Counted from the first letter of the stretch, positions 1-9,511 are shown. The stretch: DNA of 64,000 nucleotides from an uncultured Pseudodesulfovibrio sp. (GCF_963664965.1 NZ_OY761823.1:2870001-2934000), one strand, 5' to 3'. The notes: generated by a model from the sequence alone, not told the origin. Made by a program: numbers and translations.

Positions 1-740
1 GCATCATCACCTTCCAGCTCAACGGCGAACGCAATCCCGCTCTGGCTGACCCCAAGGTCCGTCTGGCCATGGCGTACGCCTATGACAACCAGGGTGTTGT
101 CGAAAAGATCATGAAGGGCTTCGGAACGGCAGCCGGCCAGCTGAGCCCCGAGGGACTCGCAGGCTACAATCCGTCCCTGACTCCCCGCTACGACCTTGAA
201 AAAGCCAAGGCCCTGATGGCCGAATCCGGCTTTGCCAACGGCTTCGAAGCAACCATGATCTCCCCCAACAACCGCTACGTCAACGATGAGAAGATTGCAG
301 AAGCTTTCGTCTCCATGATGTCCAAGATCGGTATCAAGATCAGCCTGAAGACCATGCCCAAGGCCCAATACTGGGATCAGTATGACGCTCAGGTCGCTGA
401 CATCCAGATGCTCGGCTGGCACCCCGACTCCGAGGACTCCGGCAACTACTACGAGTTCCTGTCCATGTGCCGCAACGCCGATACCGGCTACGGCCAGTAC
501 AACTCCGGCAGCTACTGCAACCCCCGTGTCGACGAGCTGACTCTGGCAGCACAGACTGAAACCGACACAACCAAGCGCTCCGGAATGTTGCAGGAAATCG
601 AGAAGATTCAGTACGACGAAGCAGGCTTCATCCCGCTGCACTGGCAGCACCTGTCCTGGGCCTCCAAGACCGGCATGAACACCGACGACATCGTCAACGT
701 CATGAACTTCCCGTACTTCGGGGACCTGGTCGTCAAGTAA
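1..740 (+). CDS. Peptide-type ABC transporter substrate-binding protein (5' end outside window)
   Basis: The open frame runs in from before base 1, in the frame of bases 3-5, so only about the last 245 residues are visible and the signal peptide is missing. The sequence has the C-terminal lobe pattern of the family 5 solute-binding proteins (DppA/OppA/NikA type): the segment LADPKVRLAMAYAYD near the left edge is the usual 'aD.rVRqAi.yAiD' motif, and the C-terminus has the expected helix with paired Glu/Lys and an IPLHWQH segment. It should bind an oligopeptide or similar ligand in the periplasm for the permeases and ATPases that follow. The ligand cannot be deduced. A hairpin lies directly after the stop, before the first permease gene. 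Confidence 0.9.
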   Translation, partial: IITFQLNGERNPALADPKVRLAMAYAYDNQGVVEKIMKGFGTAAGQLSPEGLAGYNPSLTPRYDLEKAKALMAESGFANGFEATMISPNNRYVNDEKIAEAFVSMMSKIGIKISLKTMPKAQYWDQYDAQVADIQMLGWHPDSEDSGNYYEFLSMCRNADTGYGQYNSGSYCNPRVDELTLAAQTETDTTKRSGMLQEIEKIQYDEAGFIPLHWQHLSWASKTGMNTDDIVNVMNFPYFGDLVVK

Positions 741-781
741 CGCTCTCAAGCGAACTTGCAATCGACCCCAAAGCCTTATAG

Positions 782-816
782 AAGGGGAACCCGGATCAAT
801 CCGGGTTCCCCTTTCA
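782..816 (+). terminator. Strong hairpin after the binding-protein gene
   Basis: A perfect 14-bp stem (782-795 with 800-813) with a TCAA loop is followed by TTTC. It lies between the binding-protein gene and the permease genes. It may stop most transcripts or stabilise the 3' end of the binding-protein message, which would give more binding protein than permease. Confidence 0.8.
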
Positions 817-1024
817 CACTCGTAACCGTTTAAAGACGGATTGGCTTTATGGCCAATAATTTCAAACCGGTGCACAGTGGAAGTGCCGGACGTATATATA
901 CCTAACCCAGAGCGACGAAAGACGATATCCGCAATCTGCCACGGGGAACAGGGGCAAAAAGCTCTATTTTTGCCACCAACGGGCAGATTAAAACGTCTCT
1001 CAACAGCCTGAAAAACGAGAAACC

Positions 1025-2002
1025 ATGTTTGCATTTGCAGTAAAAAGAATTCTTCAAGCGGTGGTAGTCATGCTCATCATCAGCTTCATCGGATTCGCCA
1101 TCAAACACAATTTCGGCGATCCGGTCCGTGAGCTGGTAGGTGAACGTGTCACCCCTGCCGAACGAGCTGAGATTCGAGAAAAGCTCGGTCTCAACGACCC
1201 GTTCATGACACAGTACGTCCGTTTCCTTGGCAACGCGCTCCACGGAGACCTCGGACAAAGTTACTTCTACAAAAAATCAGCGACCGAAGTCATTATCAAG
1301 AAAGCTCCGGCTACCCTTGAACTGGTATTCTGTTCCGCGCTCATCATTCTTCTCCTGTCCGTTCCGCTGGGCATTTACGCGGCCATCAAGCCGAAAAAAT
1401 GGTTCAGCCGATTCATTATGGGAAGTTCCATCGTCGGCGTATCCATGCCGGTATTCCTAACGGCAATTCTCCTCATATACATCTTTTCAGTCGAGCTGCA
1501 CTGGCTGCCTTCATTCGGGCGAGGCGACACAGTTCAGCTCTTCGGTTTCTGGGACAGCGGATTATTGACCGTCGACGGTCTCAAGCATCTCATCATGCCA
1601 TCCATTGCTCTCTCCTCCATCATGCTCCCTCTCTTCATCCGTCTCATTCGTTCGGAAATGATGGAAGTTCTGGAAAGCGAATACGTTAAATACGCATGGG
1701 CCAAAGGCATCAAGCCCCGCCGCGTCTGGTGGGTGCACGCCTTCAAGAACACTCTGCTCCCGGTAATCACCGTCGGCGGTGTCCAGCTCGGTATCATGGT
1801 GGCATTCACCATCCTGACCGAAACCGTATTCCAATGGCAGGGCATGGGCTCCATGTTCATCGAATCCGTTGAACGATCCGATACGTCACTGATGGTTGCC
1901 TATCTCGTCTTTGTCGGCATGGTCTTCGTTCTGGTCAACACTGCCGTCGACATCATCTACGGCCTCGTCAACCCCACCGTCCGCGTGGCAGGGAGGAAGT
2001 AG
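1025..2002 (+). CDS. Peptide ABC transporter permease, DppB-like
   Basis: This 325-residue integral membrane protein has the N-terminal TM helix (about residues 8-27) and periplasmic segment of the DppB/OppB family. A core of five further hydrophobic helices follows. The cytoplasmic EAA loop is at about residues 218-246 (EYVKYAWAKGIKPRRVWW), the site that docks the ATPases. The conserved GDLGQSY segment of the family is at about residue 74. The gene follows the binding-protein gene after a 284-base gap and is 2 bases from the second permease, so the two permeases are surely co-translated and form the channel heterodimer. Substrate is not evident; peptides, nickel or opines are all transported by this family. 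Confidence 0.93.
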   Translation: MFAFAVKRILQAVVVMLIISFIGFAIKHNFGDPVRELVGERVTPAERAEIREKLGLNDPFMTQYVRFLGNALHGDLGQSYFYKKSATEVIIKKAPATLELVFCSALIILLLSVPLGIYAAIKPKKWFSRFIMGSSIVGVSMPVFLTAILLIYIFSVELHWLPSFGRGDTVQLFGFWDSGLLTVDGLKHLIMPSIALSSIMLPLFIRLIRSEMMEVLESEYVKYAWAKGIKPRRVWWVHAFKNTLLPVITVGGVQLGIMVAFTILTETVFQWQGMGSMFIESVERSDTSLMVAYLVFVGMVFVLVNTAVDIIYGLVNPTVRVAGRK

Positions 2003-2004
2003 TC

Positions 2005-2922
2005 ATGAGAACCAAATGGCAGCGCTTCAAAGAATCATACATGCTCTACAGCTTCCTTCGGGACCCTGTGGCGCTCGGAAGCTTCATCATACTGGCTGTG
2101 CTCGTGATCTCCGCCTTTGGCGCACCGCTCATCGCTCCGCACAACCCATATGATTCCACCACCATCGACATCATGGACGCACAGATTGCGCCAGCATGGT
2201 CTGACGGCGGTTCCAGCAACTTCCTGCTCGGCACGGACGCACAGGGACGCGACATCCTGTCCACCATGCTCTACGGCATGCGCGTCTCGCTGATTATCGG
2301 CATCGGTGCCGTCTGTCTTCAGGCGTTCATCGGCATTATCGTCGGCCTGCTGTCCGGATACGTCCGGCGGCTCGACAATATTCTGATGCGCGTCGCGGAT
2401 GTTCAGCTTTCGTTCTCCACGTACATGGTGGCCATCTTTATCGGTGCCATCATCCAGACCGCTTTCGGTGTGGCCGGATACGACCGTGTAGCCGTCCCCC
2501 TGCTCATCGTCGTCATCGGGCTGGCTGAATGGCCGCAGTATGCACGTACCGTGCGCGCCTCGGTGCTGGCAGAACGGCGAAAGGAATATGTTGAAGCAGC
2601 CAGAGTCATCGGCCTTTCACAGACACGCATCATGTGGCGACACATTCTGCCCAATACGCTCTCGCCGGTACTGGTCATCTCCACCGTACAGGTGGCAAAC
2701 GCCATCATGAGCGAGGCCGCCCTCTCCTTCCTCGGACTGGGCATGCCCGTGAACAAACCGTCACTGGGATCACTGATTACCGCCGGATTCGAATACATCT
2801 TCTCCGGTTCCTGGTGGATCACCATCTTCCCCGGCATCCTGCTGGTCTCCCTGATCCTTGTAATCAACCTTCTTGGCGACTGGGTTCGGGACTTCCTCAA
2901 CCCCAAACTGTATAAGGGGTAA
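2005..2922 (+). CDS. Peptide ABC transporter permease, DppC-like
   Basis: The 305-residue second permease has a first TM helix at about residues 23-43. The DppC-type segment LLGTDAQGRDILSTMLYG at about residues 73-90 is diagnostic of this subfamily. The EAA loop (EYVEAARVIGLSQTRIMWRH) is at about residues 195-214, and the family motif ALSFLGLGMP is near residue 239. Start ATG 2005 lies 2 bases after the previous stop, with GGAGG at 1992-1996 as ribosome binding site. It pairs with the DppB-like protein to form the inner-membrane pore. Confidence 0.93.
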   Translation: MRTKWQRFKESYMLYSFLRDPVALGSFIILAVLVISAFGAPLIAPHNPYDSTTIDIMDAQIAPAWSDGGSSNFLLGTDAQGRDILSTMLYGMRVSLIIGIGAVCLQAFIGIIVGLLSGYVRRLDNILMRVADVQLSFSTYMVAIFIGAIIQTAFGVAGYDRVAVPLLIVVIGLAEWPQYARTVRASVLAERRKEYVEAARVIGLSQTRIMWRHILPNTLSPVLVISTVQVANAIMSEAALSFLGLGMPVNKPSLGSLITAGFEYIFSGSWWITIFPGILLVSLILVINLLGDWVRDFLNPKLYKG

Positions 2923-2925
2923 GGC

Positions 2926-3897
2926 GTGGAATCACTTATCAACATCAAAAACCTTCGAGTTGACTTTGAACTGCGCTCCGGCACCGTCCGGGCCGTACGA
3001 GATGTCAGCCTGGACATCAATAAAGGCGAACGCCTCGGCATTGTAGGCGAATCCGGCGCAGGCAAATCCGTGCTCGGTTTCTCCATCATCAACCTCATCT
3101 CCAAACCCGGTAAGATCACCGGCGGCGAGATTTTCTTTGGTGGCAACGACATCTCCAAGTATTCCTACGACAAGATGCGCGAAATCAGAGGAAATCACAT
3201 TTCCATGATCTTTCAGGACCCCATGATGACCCTCAATCCGGTCCTGACCATCGGCACACAGATGAAGGAAACCATCCTTGCCCACACGAAAATGTCGGAC
3301 AAGGAAGCCGAGGCAATCTGTCTGGAAAAGCTACGCAAGGTCTACATTCCCTCACCGGAAAAAAGGCTCGACCAGTATCCGCACGAATTCTCCGGAGGCA
3401 TGCGCCAGCGCATCGTCATCGCCATTTCGCTGCTGACCAACCCGAAACTGATCATCGCCGATGAGCCGACCACGGCACTCGACGTGACCATTCAGGCCGA
3501 AATCATGGACCTGCTCCTTGAGCTGTGTAAAACGGAAAACATGGGGCTTATCCTCATTACTCACGACCTCGCTGTCGTGTCCGAAGTCACCCAGCGTATC
3601 GCAGTGCTCTATGCAGGCAAAGTGGTCGAACTCGGTCCCACCGAGCAGATTATCAGCAATCCTCAGCACCCGTACACACAGGGACTGATCAAAGCCTTGC
3701 CGCAAATGGCAGGTGGTGCCGATCGTCTGAACCAGATTCCCGGCATGATGCCGTCACTTCGCGAAATGCCCGTAGGCTGTCCTTTCGAACCGCGTTGTGA
3801 AATCTCCAAAGAAAAATGTAAAACCAAGATCCCGACTTTGACGGAGCTTGAAACCGGCACACAGGTTGCCTGCTTCATGCGCGAGGAGGGCAAATAA
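2926..3897 (+). CDS. Peptide ABC transporter ATP-binding protein, DppD-like
   Basis: The 323-residue ATPase has Walker A GESGAGKS (41-48), signature FSGGM (155-159) and Walker B LIIADEP (175-181). The C-terminus has the Cys-containing oligopeptide-transporter extension (VGCPFEPRCEISKEKC). That extension marks it as a peptide/nickel-type ATPase rather than an amino acid one. In some relatives these cysteines hold an iron-sulfur cluster. It starts at a GTG, 3 bases after the permease stop. It forms a heterodimer with the next gene product. Confidence 0.93.
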   Translation: MESLINIKNLRVDFELRSGTVRAVRDVSLDINKGERLGIVGESGAGKSVLGFSIINLISKPGKITGGEIFFGGNDISKYSYDKMREIRGNHISMIFQDPMMTLNPVLTIGTQMKETILAHTKMSDKEAEAICLEKLRKVYIPSPEKRLDQYPHEFSGGMRQRIVIAISLLTNPKLIIADEPTTALDVTIQAEIMDLLLELCKTENMGLILITHDLAVVSEVTQRIAVLYAGKVVELGPTEQIISNPQHPYTQGLIKALPQMAGGADRLNQIPGMMPSLREMPVGCPFEPRCEISKEKCKTKIPTLTELETGTQVACFMREEGK

Positions 3898-3899
3898 AC

Positions 3900-4907
3900 A
3901 TGAGTGCCATTCTTCAAGTCAAAGACATCGACAAGCACTTCGATATCTCCGGTTCCATCCTCGATCAGCTCCATCTCGATGGCGGCAAGGTGAAACGCAA
4001 AAAGACCGTGGTAAAAGCGGTCAACAACGTTACGCTGGAAGTACAACCCGGAGAAACCCTGAGTGTCGTAGGTGAATCCGGTTGCGGAAAATCTACCCTC
4101 GCTCGCACGGTTATGGGACTTTACGCTCCCAACAAAGGCGAAATACTGTATCGCGGTGAACGCATTGACAACCTGAGTTCCAAGGAAATGCTGCCCTACC
4201 GGACAAAGATGCAGATGGTCTTTCAGGACCCGTATGCTTCGCTCAACCCGCGCATGACCGTCCGCCAGATTCTGGAAGAACCAGTCCGTTTCCACAATCC
4301 GACACTTTCACGGGCAGAGGTGCGCGACAAAGTCGCCAGCGTCATGCTCAAGGTCGGCGTCGACCCGGTCTGGGCCACCAACTACCCGCACGAATTCTCG
4401 GGCGGGCAGCGCCAGCGCATCTCCATTGCCCGCGCGCTTGTCGTGAACCCGGAATTCATCGCGGCTGATGAGCCTATCGCTGCCTTGGACGTGTCCATTC
4501 AGGCTCAGATTCTGAACCTGCTCATGGATGCACAGCAGGAAAGAGGACTCACTTATCTGTTCATCAGCCATGACCTGAGCGTTGTCGAACACATTTCGAC
4601 CCGCGTTCTGGTCATGTATCTCGGCTGTGTATGCGAACTGGCTACCGCTTCGGAACTGTTCAGCAACCCACAGCACCCCTATACACAGGCACTGCTCTCG
4701 GCCATCCCGAAATTGGGTGGCAACGCAGGTGGTCACGTCAAGCTTTCCGGCGATGTGCCCACCCCGATCAACCTGCCCTCCGGTTGCGTGTTCCATGGAC
4801 GCTGTCCGCACGCCGACAAACGCTGCATGCAGGAAATTCCCGCACAGCGCACATTGGACAACGGTACAGTCGTGGCCTGTCACGCTGTGGAAGAAGGTCG
4901 CATTTAG
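3900..4907 (+). CDS. Peptide ABC transporter ATP-binding protein, DppF-like
   Basis: The 335-residue second ATPase has Walker A GESGCGKS (58-65), signature FSGGQ (166-170), Walker B with AADEP (188-192), and a C-terminal peptide-transporter extension with four cysteines (CVFHGRCPHADKRC and a later AC). An insertion of about 15 residues (LDQLHLDGGKVKRKK) after the first strand is common in DppF-type proteins. ATG 3900 follows the preceding stop by 2 bases, with GAGGAG just upstream. It is the last gene of the importer operon; a strong terminator follows. Confidence 0.93.
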   Translation: MSAILQVKDIDKHFDISGSILDQLHLDGGKVKRKKTVVKAVNNVTLEVQPGETLSVVGESGCGKSTLARTVMGLYAPNKGEILYRGERIDNLSSKEMLPYRTKMQMVFQDPYASLNPRMTVRQILEEPVRFHNPTLSRAEVRDKVASVMLKVGVDPVWATNYPHEFSGGQRQRISIARALVVNPEFIAADEPIAALDVSIQAQILNLLMDAQQERGLTYLFISHDLSVVEHISTRVLVMYLGCVCELATASELFSNPQHPYTQALLSAIPKLGGNAGGHVKLSGDVPTPINLPSGCVFHGRCPHADKRCMQEIPAQRTLDNGTVVACHAVEEGRI

Positions 4908-4929
4908 CAGCCAGCCTGAACACCGTATG

Positions 4930-4966
4930 AAAAAAAGGGGACAGCCTTGCGGCTGTCCCCTTTTCC
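4930..4966. terminator. Bidirectional terminator between converging genes
   Basis: A perfect 14-bp stem (4933-4946 with 4951-4964) has a TTGC loop. It has A's on the left and T's on the right, so it can end both the importer operon on the + strand and the response-regulator gene on the - strand. Confidence 0.88.
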
Positions 4967-4984
4967 GTTTCATTATCACAACTG

Positions 4985-5392
4985 CTACAGAACCAGATTC
5001 TGTTTCAGCTCCTCAATAATCCTGTCCCGTTCAAGCGGCTTGACGATATAACAGGAAGCATGGGTGTCAAAAAACGCCTTGCTGACATTGGCATCATCCA
5101 CAAGTGAAGTAACCATGACCAGCTTGAACCGCTGGTACTGGCCGATCTTCATCTCTTTTTCACGCTGCCGCATGATACGGGCACTCTCGTGTCCATCAAT
5201 TCCGGGCATGAGGATGTCCATCATGACGACGTCATACGGCTCACCAGCAGCATGTGCTTCTTCAAACATCTTAACCCCTTCCTCGCCGGACATAGCACTG
5301 TCACAACTCGCAAAGGAGGCCAATGCGGCCTGTAGATAAAGATGTACGCTCTCGTCATCATCAACAATCAGAAAACGCAAAACACTCCTCAC
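4985..5392 (-). CDS. Single-domain response regulator (CheY-like receiver)
   Basis: The protein is 135 residues and consists only of a receiver domain. The acidic pocket is D11-D13, the phospho-acceptor is D59 in VVMMDILMPG, the switch Thr is T95, and the conserved Lys is K118 followed by Pro. There is no output domain and no sensor kinase next to it, so it probably acts by protein-protein contact as in CheY or Spo0F relays. The annotated start is GTG 5392. An alternative TTG at 5380 lies 4 bases after AGGAG and gives a protein starting MRFLIVDDD, which fits the family as well or better. Confidence 0.85.
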   Translation of the reverse strand: MRSVLRFLIVDDDESVHLYLQAALASFASCDSAMSGEEGVKMFEEAHAAGEPYDVVMMDILMPGIDGHESARIMRQREKEMKIGQYQRFKLVMVTSLVDDANVSKAFFDTHASCYIVKPLERDRIIEELKQNLVL

Positions 5393-5464
5393 TTAACCGC
5401 CAATATCAGAATCATTCAATTCCGATCTGTAACCAATTTACTTACTTGGTCAACAAAACGCAAA

Positions 5465-7174
5465 TTAAAGGTCGACGCCGAATTTCTTGATGGCTGCCAT
5501 ACCGCCATGAACGTTCACCACGTCCTTGTAGCCCTTCTCATCAAGCATAATCTGTGCTTCATATGAACGGGCACCGGTATTGCAGATAAGAACAACAGGC
5601 TTGTCCTGAGGAATTTCTTCCAAACGCTTGTAAATCTCACCCTGCGGGACGTTATGCCAGTGCTCGGGATTGCGTTCGATAAACGCTTCGGCATCCGCGA
5701 GTTCACGACAATCAAGGAAATGACACGCCCGCTCTTCGCGATTGTCCCACAGTTCCTTGAAGCCATCCGGACCGACACCCCGGTTGATACCGAGAAGCGC
5801 ATTGTCGGCGAGATTTGCCAATGTATTCAGAATATCCATGGCCGCAGCAAACGGCGGAGAATATGCCAGTTCCATATTGGAGATATCGTCGATGGTCGGC
5901 TTTCCCTTGAGAAGCGCGGCAACCGCATTGATGCGACCGACCATGGCGTCTCCGGCACTGCCGAAGCCCTGAACGCCAAGCACACGTCGGCTGTCCTTTT
6001 CCACGATCATTTCCAAAGTCATGAGTTCCTTGGTCGGATAGAAATGAGCACGGTCAAGCTGAATCAGCAAGACACTGATTGCGTCGAACCCGGCAGCTTC
6101 CGCAGCCTCAAGGCTCATGCCGGTTCCAGCCATGGACGTCTCAAACAGTTTGACGACGAATGAGCCGACCACACCATCAAAAGTGCTTGCGCCACCGGCA
6201 AGGTTGGTGCCAATGATGCGTCCCTGACGGTTCGCCATGGACCCAAGAGGCAGATAAGCGGGCTGATCAGTGATCAGATGCTTAACGAGCGCGCAGTCGC
6301 CGCCTGCGTAGATATCAGGATCATTGGTACGCATGAATTCGTCCACAATGACACCGCCGCGCTCATGCACGTTGAGACCGGCATCCTTGGCGATATCGGA
6401 ACACGGCACGACCCCGGCGGCGATGATGACGGCATCAGCATCCAGAGTGCGCTTATTCGTGACAACGCGGGTCACACGTCCGTCCTCGCCTTCAATGGCC
6501 TGAACGGTTTCGCCGAAGTAGAAGTTCACACCGTTCTCTTCCATGTGCTTCTGGCCCATGGTAGCAAGAGCGGGACTGACAAGGCGCGGCATGATCTGGT
6601 CTGTGATTTCCACGACGCTCGTTTCCACGCCCCACATGTCGGCAAAAGCTTCAGCCATTTCAAGACCGATAAACCCTGCGCCGATAATGACCGCATTGCC
6701 CACTTCACCTTTGGAAATGCCTTCACGGATACGGGTGGCATCGTCAGGGTTGCAGACATAGCTGACACCCTGCATGTCCTCACCGGGCAGGCCGAGCTTG
6801 CGAGGAGCGGCACCAGTGGCGATAACCAGCTTGTCATAAGAGATGGAAGCGGTTTCACCCGTAGTCACGTTCTCTACGTGCACTTCCTTGTTCTCGCGAT
6901 CGATACGGGTTGCCTTGGTGAGAATCTGAACATCAACCCCTTTGATCTCCTTGAAGAATTCGGGGCTACGCACCATGTGGAAACTGGTGGTGCACAACTC
7001 CTTGGCGTCAGAAACGTCACCGGAGACGTAATAGGGGATTCCACAGCCGCCATACGAAATGAGCGAACTCTGATCGATCATGGTAACAGTGGAACCGGGT
7101 TCAAGCCGTTTGAAACGACAGGCAGCCTTGGGGCCAAGCGCAACGCCGCCGATGACTACTATATGCTGAGACAT
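5465..7174 (-). CDS. FAD-dependent CoA-disulfide/persulfide reductase fused to rhodanese
   Basis: The protein is 569 residues. The N-terminal 450 or so residues are a pyridine nucleotide-disulfide oxidoreductase: an FAD-binding Rossmann start (VVIGGVALG), the single active-site Cys C44 in SYGGCGIPYYV as in CoA-disulfide reductases, an NAD(P)H-binding segment (VIIGAGFIGLEMAEAF) and the FAD-binding DPDIYAGGDCA. The C-terminal 100 residues are a rhodanese domain with active-site C531 in CNTGARS. This fused architecture is known from NADH-dependent persulfide and polysulfide reductases. It probably reduces CoA persulfide or polysulfide in the cytoplasm, which suits a sulfur-metabolising anaerobe. 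The aminotransferase gene upstream ends 51 bases before it and may be co-transcribed. Confidence 0.9.
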   Translation of the reverse strand: MSQHIVVIGGVALGPKAACRFKRLEPGSTVTMIDQSSLISYGGCGIPYYVSGDVSDAKELCTTSFHMVRSPEFFKEIKGVDVQILTKATRIDRENKEVHVENVTTGETASISYDKLVIATGAAPRKLGLPGEDMQGVSYVCNPDDATRIREGISKGEVGNAVIIGAGFIGLEMAEAFADMWGVETSVVEITDQIMPRLVSPALATMGQKHMEENGVNFYFGETVQAIEGEDGRVTRVVTNKRTLDADAVIIAAGVVPCSDIAKDAGLNVHERGGVIVDEFMRTNDPDIYAGGDCALVKHLITDQPAYLPLGSMANRQGRIIGTNLAGGASTFDGVVGSFVVKLFETSMAGTGMSLEAAEAAGFDAISVLLIQLDRAHFYPTKELMTLEMIVEKDSRRVLGVQGFGSAGDAMVGRINAVAALLKGKPTIDDISNMELAYSPPFAAAMDILNTLANLADNALLGINRGVGPDGFKELWDNREERACHFLDCRELADAEAFIERNPEHWHNVPQGEIYKRLEEIPQDKPVVLICNTGARSYEAQIMLDEKGYKDVVNVHGGMAAIKKFGVDL

Positions 7175-7225
7175 AGACTCTTCCTCACCTGTTCAGGTCC
7201 GTGCCGTCCCTCGGCGACCGGACCG

Positions 7226-8404
7226 TTAGTCCAAAAATGATTCAATAGCTTTACCAAGTCGCTTGATCCCTTCTTCAATGCGGCTTTCATCCGAATTGGA
7301 GAAATTGAGACGAAGCGTATTCTCTCCAGAGCCATCCACATAAAAGGGGCGACCAGGGACAAATGCCACCTTCTGTTTGATGGCGACATCAAACAGGTCC
7401 ATGGACGACACGCCTTCCGGCATCGTCACCCAAAGGAACATACCGCCCTCGGGCTCTGTAATAACAACTTCGGAAGGGAAATATTTCCGAATCATCTCAA
7501 CCATGACTTCACGCTGACGGCCATACCGGTCGCGTATCAGATCGACATGGGATTCGATGTCGTTGCTCTCCAGATACCTACGCATAATCGCCTGCGCCAC
7601 TGTACTGGTGTGCAAGTCGGAAGCCTGTTTGGCTATCACGAGCTTGTCGTAGATTTCCTTTTCCGTGACAACCCAGCCGATCCGGAATCCGGGGGCAGCA
7701 ATCTTGGAGAAAGAACCGCACAGCACTCCCGGCTTTTTGCAGAACGAATAGACCGTAGGCAAGTCCTCACCCATGAAGCGAAGTTCACCATACGGATCAT
7801 CTTCCACAAACAGGACGTCATATTTGTCGAGCAGCGCGGCAACCGCCTTGCGCTTTTCCAGAGAATAACTGACGCCGGACGGGTTCTGAAAGTTCGGAAC
7901 GGCATAAAAACACTTTGCGCCATCCTTGAACGCAGCTTCAAGCTCTTCAAGGTTCGGACCGTCGTTCTCAAGGGAAACGGTCACGAACTCGGGCTCAAAA
8001 AGCGAAAAGGCCTGAATGGCACCAAGATACCCAGGGCTTTCGATAACGACCTTGTCTCCCTTGTCGAGAAAGACCTTGGCAAAAATATCAAGAATTTGCT
8101 GAGAGCCGGTGGTCACGAGAATGGAGTCAGGATCGACCTCAAGCCCGCGTACGGTGCGGTAACGATCGGCAATGATCCGACGCAGTCCGGCATCTCCTTC
8201 CGTGGTGGAATACTGCAATGCAGATGCGCCGATGTCGGCAAAGACTTCGCTTGCTGCCTGCCCCATGGCGGGTACAGGGAAAAGCTCTGGATTGGGCAGC
8301 CCACCCGCAAAAGAAATAATTTCAGAATCAGCCGTGACTTTAAGAATCTCACGGATAAAAGAACGATGAACGGTTCCCATACGCTGGGCAAATTTATCAG
8401 CCAT
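7226..8404 (-). CDS. PLP-dependent aminotransferase (class I/II, 2-aminoadipate/LysN-like)
   Basis: The protein is 392 residues with fold-type I features: the Schiff-base lysine K234 in GSFSKIAAPGFRIGW, the PLP-phosphate region TTGSQQ (98-103), and NPSG at 174-177 with the cofactor-ring aspartate in EDDPYGELRF. The start ADKFAQRMGTVHRSFIREIL and the SFAGGLPNPELFP segment match the branch that includes 2-aminoadipate transaminase and the MocR-type catalytic domains, here without a DNA-binding domain. The amino donor and acceptor cannot be fixed from sequence. ATG 8404 has AAGGAG a few bases upstream. It heads a likely two-gene transcript with the persulfide reductase. Confidence 0.85.
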   Translation of the reverse strand: MADKFAQRMGTVHRSFIREILKVTADSEIISFAGGLPNPELFPVPAMGQAASEVFADIGASALQYSTTEGDAGLRRIIADRYRTVRGLEVDPDSILVTTGSQQILDIFAKVFLDKGDKVVIESPGYLGAIQAFSLFEPEFVTVSLENDGPNLEELEAAFKDGAKCFYAVPNFQNPSGVSYSLEKRKAVAALLDKYDVLFVEDDPYGELRFMGEDLPTVYSFCKKPGVLCGSFSKIAAPGFRIGWVVTEKEIYDKLVIAKQASDLHTSTVAQAIMRRYLESNDIESHVDLIRDRYGRQREVMVEMIRKYFPSEVVITEPEGGMFLWVTMPEGVSSMDLFDVAIKQKVAFVPGRPFYVDGSGENTLRLNFSNSDESRIEEGIKRLGKAIESFLD

Positions 8405-8735
8405 GAATTACTCCTTTAAGATACGAAGACCTACTCCGAAAACCCGGCACTGGCAAGAGGTACAGGGACTATCTTAACTCGTGGACAATTCACCGCTTTT
8501 CAAAACAATAAAACAAACTAAAATACTCCAGAATTTTTATCTGAAGACACAAACTCGCCCTAAAAGACATTAACCGATCGCCAAAACCAAACACCAGTTT
8601 AAAAGCAATAAAACCAGCGTTTTAATAAAAACCATGTGTTCAAAACAGCAGATTGTGTTTATACGTGAAGATTGCCAATACTTTTATACAGAATAAAATT
8701 CATCAAATTAAACCAACAAGACCAAGGACAGAGAA
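8405..8735. other. AT-rich divergent intergenic region
   Basis: This is 331 bases between the aminotransferase start (- strand) and the broken binding-protein gene (+ strand). It is clearly more A/T-rich than its neighbours and should hold divergent promoters. Two similar short stretches, ACCAGTTTAAAA and ACCAGCGTTTTAA, occur around 8590-8625. I see no convincing coding frame, RNA gene or clear promoter pair. Confidence 0.5.
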
Positions 8736-9511
8736 ATGCGACAAACCCTATACATCGTCTGTCATATAATGTTGTGGACCACGCTTGCTCTCCCTGCTGC
8801 CGCCGGAGAATTCATTACGATAACCACTCCCTCCCCGCCCTGCTCAATTAGTCAGTGCCTGCGTGTCAAAGGCATTTCTGTCACGGTTCTGTCTGAAATA
8901 ATGAAAATGTCGAACATTCCCTTCAACCCAAAAAAAGTAAAACTTCTGCCACAGACACGAGCCCTTCGCGAAGTGGAAACCAAACACAACAGGATTCTCC
9001 TCAATATCCCTCGATCCCCGGAAGTGGAAAACCACTTCAAATGGGTCGGCCCGTTGACCAAACGCCGCTTTGTTCTTATCGCCAAGAAAGGAGAACCAGT
9101 CACGATTGACACGCCACTGGATACGGCAAAGCACAAGATCGCCACTGTTCGGAACAGCGCACCGGAACAGGTTCTTGTTTCGCAGGGAATTGACAAATCC
9201 GAAATCCGGCAGAGACGACCCACGTACAGGCCTTACGCGAATTGGACGACAATACGGTGGACATGTTTGCCCACAGCGAACTGGCCACGGCCTATTTCAT
9301 GAAAGGACTCGGCCTCAAGCCGGACAACTACAGGATAGTCAATACGTATTTTGAAGAGGAAATCTACTACGCCTTCAGCAAGGACACTGACAACGCAGAG
9401 ATATTCAGGCTCAATCAAGCGCTCAAGACGATCAAATCACCCTCGACAAACGGCATCAGCCGATTCGATGAAATCGTCGCAGAATACCTGCCCAACGGAA
9501 AATTGGAATAA
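8736..9511 (+). pseudogene. Periplasmic solute-binding protein (SBP_bac_3-like), broken by a frameshift
   Basis: ATG 8736 opens a frame with a signal peptide (MRQTLYIVCHIMLWTTLALPAAAGE) and a sequence resembling the family 3 binding-protein-like periplasmic proteins. Homology-like coding in this frame stops near 9205-9215. The following part continues in the frame of 9224 (VQALRELDDNTVDMFAH, then AYFMKGLG) to the stop at 9511. The switch equals loss of one base in the region 9205-9223. Joined, the protein would be about 258 residues, normal for this family. It is either a genuine pseudogene or a base-calling error. The protein would have bound a small ligand or served as a periplasmic sensor; no transporter genes adjoin it. 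Confidence 0.7.

Noticed and set aside
8580-8630. Short similar stretches ACCAGTTTAAAA and ACCAGCGTTTTAA as a possible operator pair
   Set aside because: Only loosely alike, in A/T-rich DNA where such matches are expected by chance.
9070-9354. Third overlapping frame across the broken binding-protein gene
   Set aside because: Neither the N- nor the C-terminal homology-like part is read in this frame; it is a chance opening.
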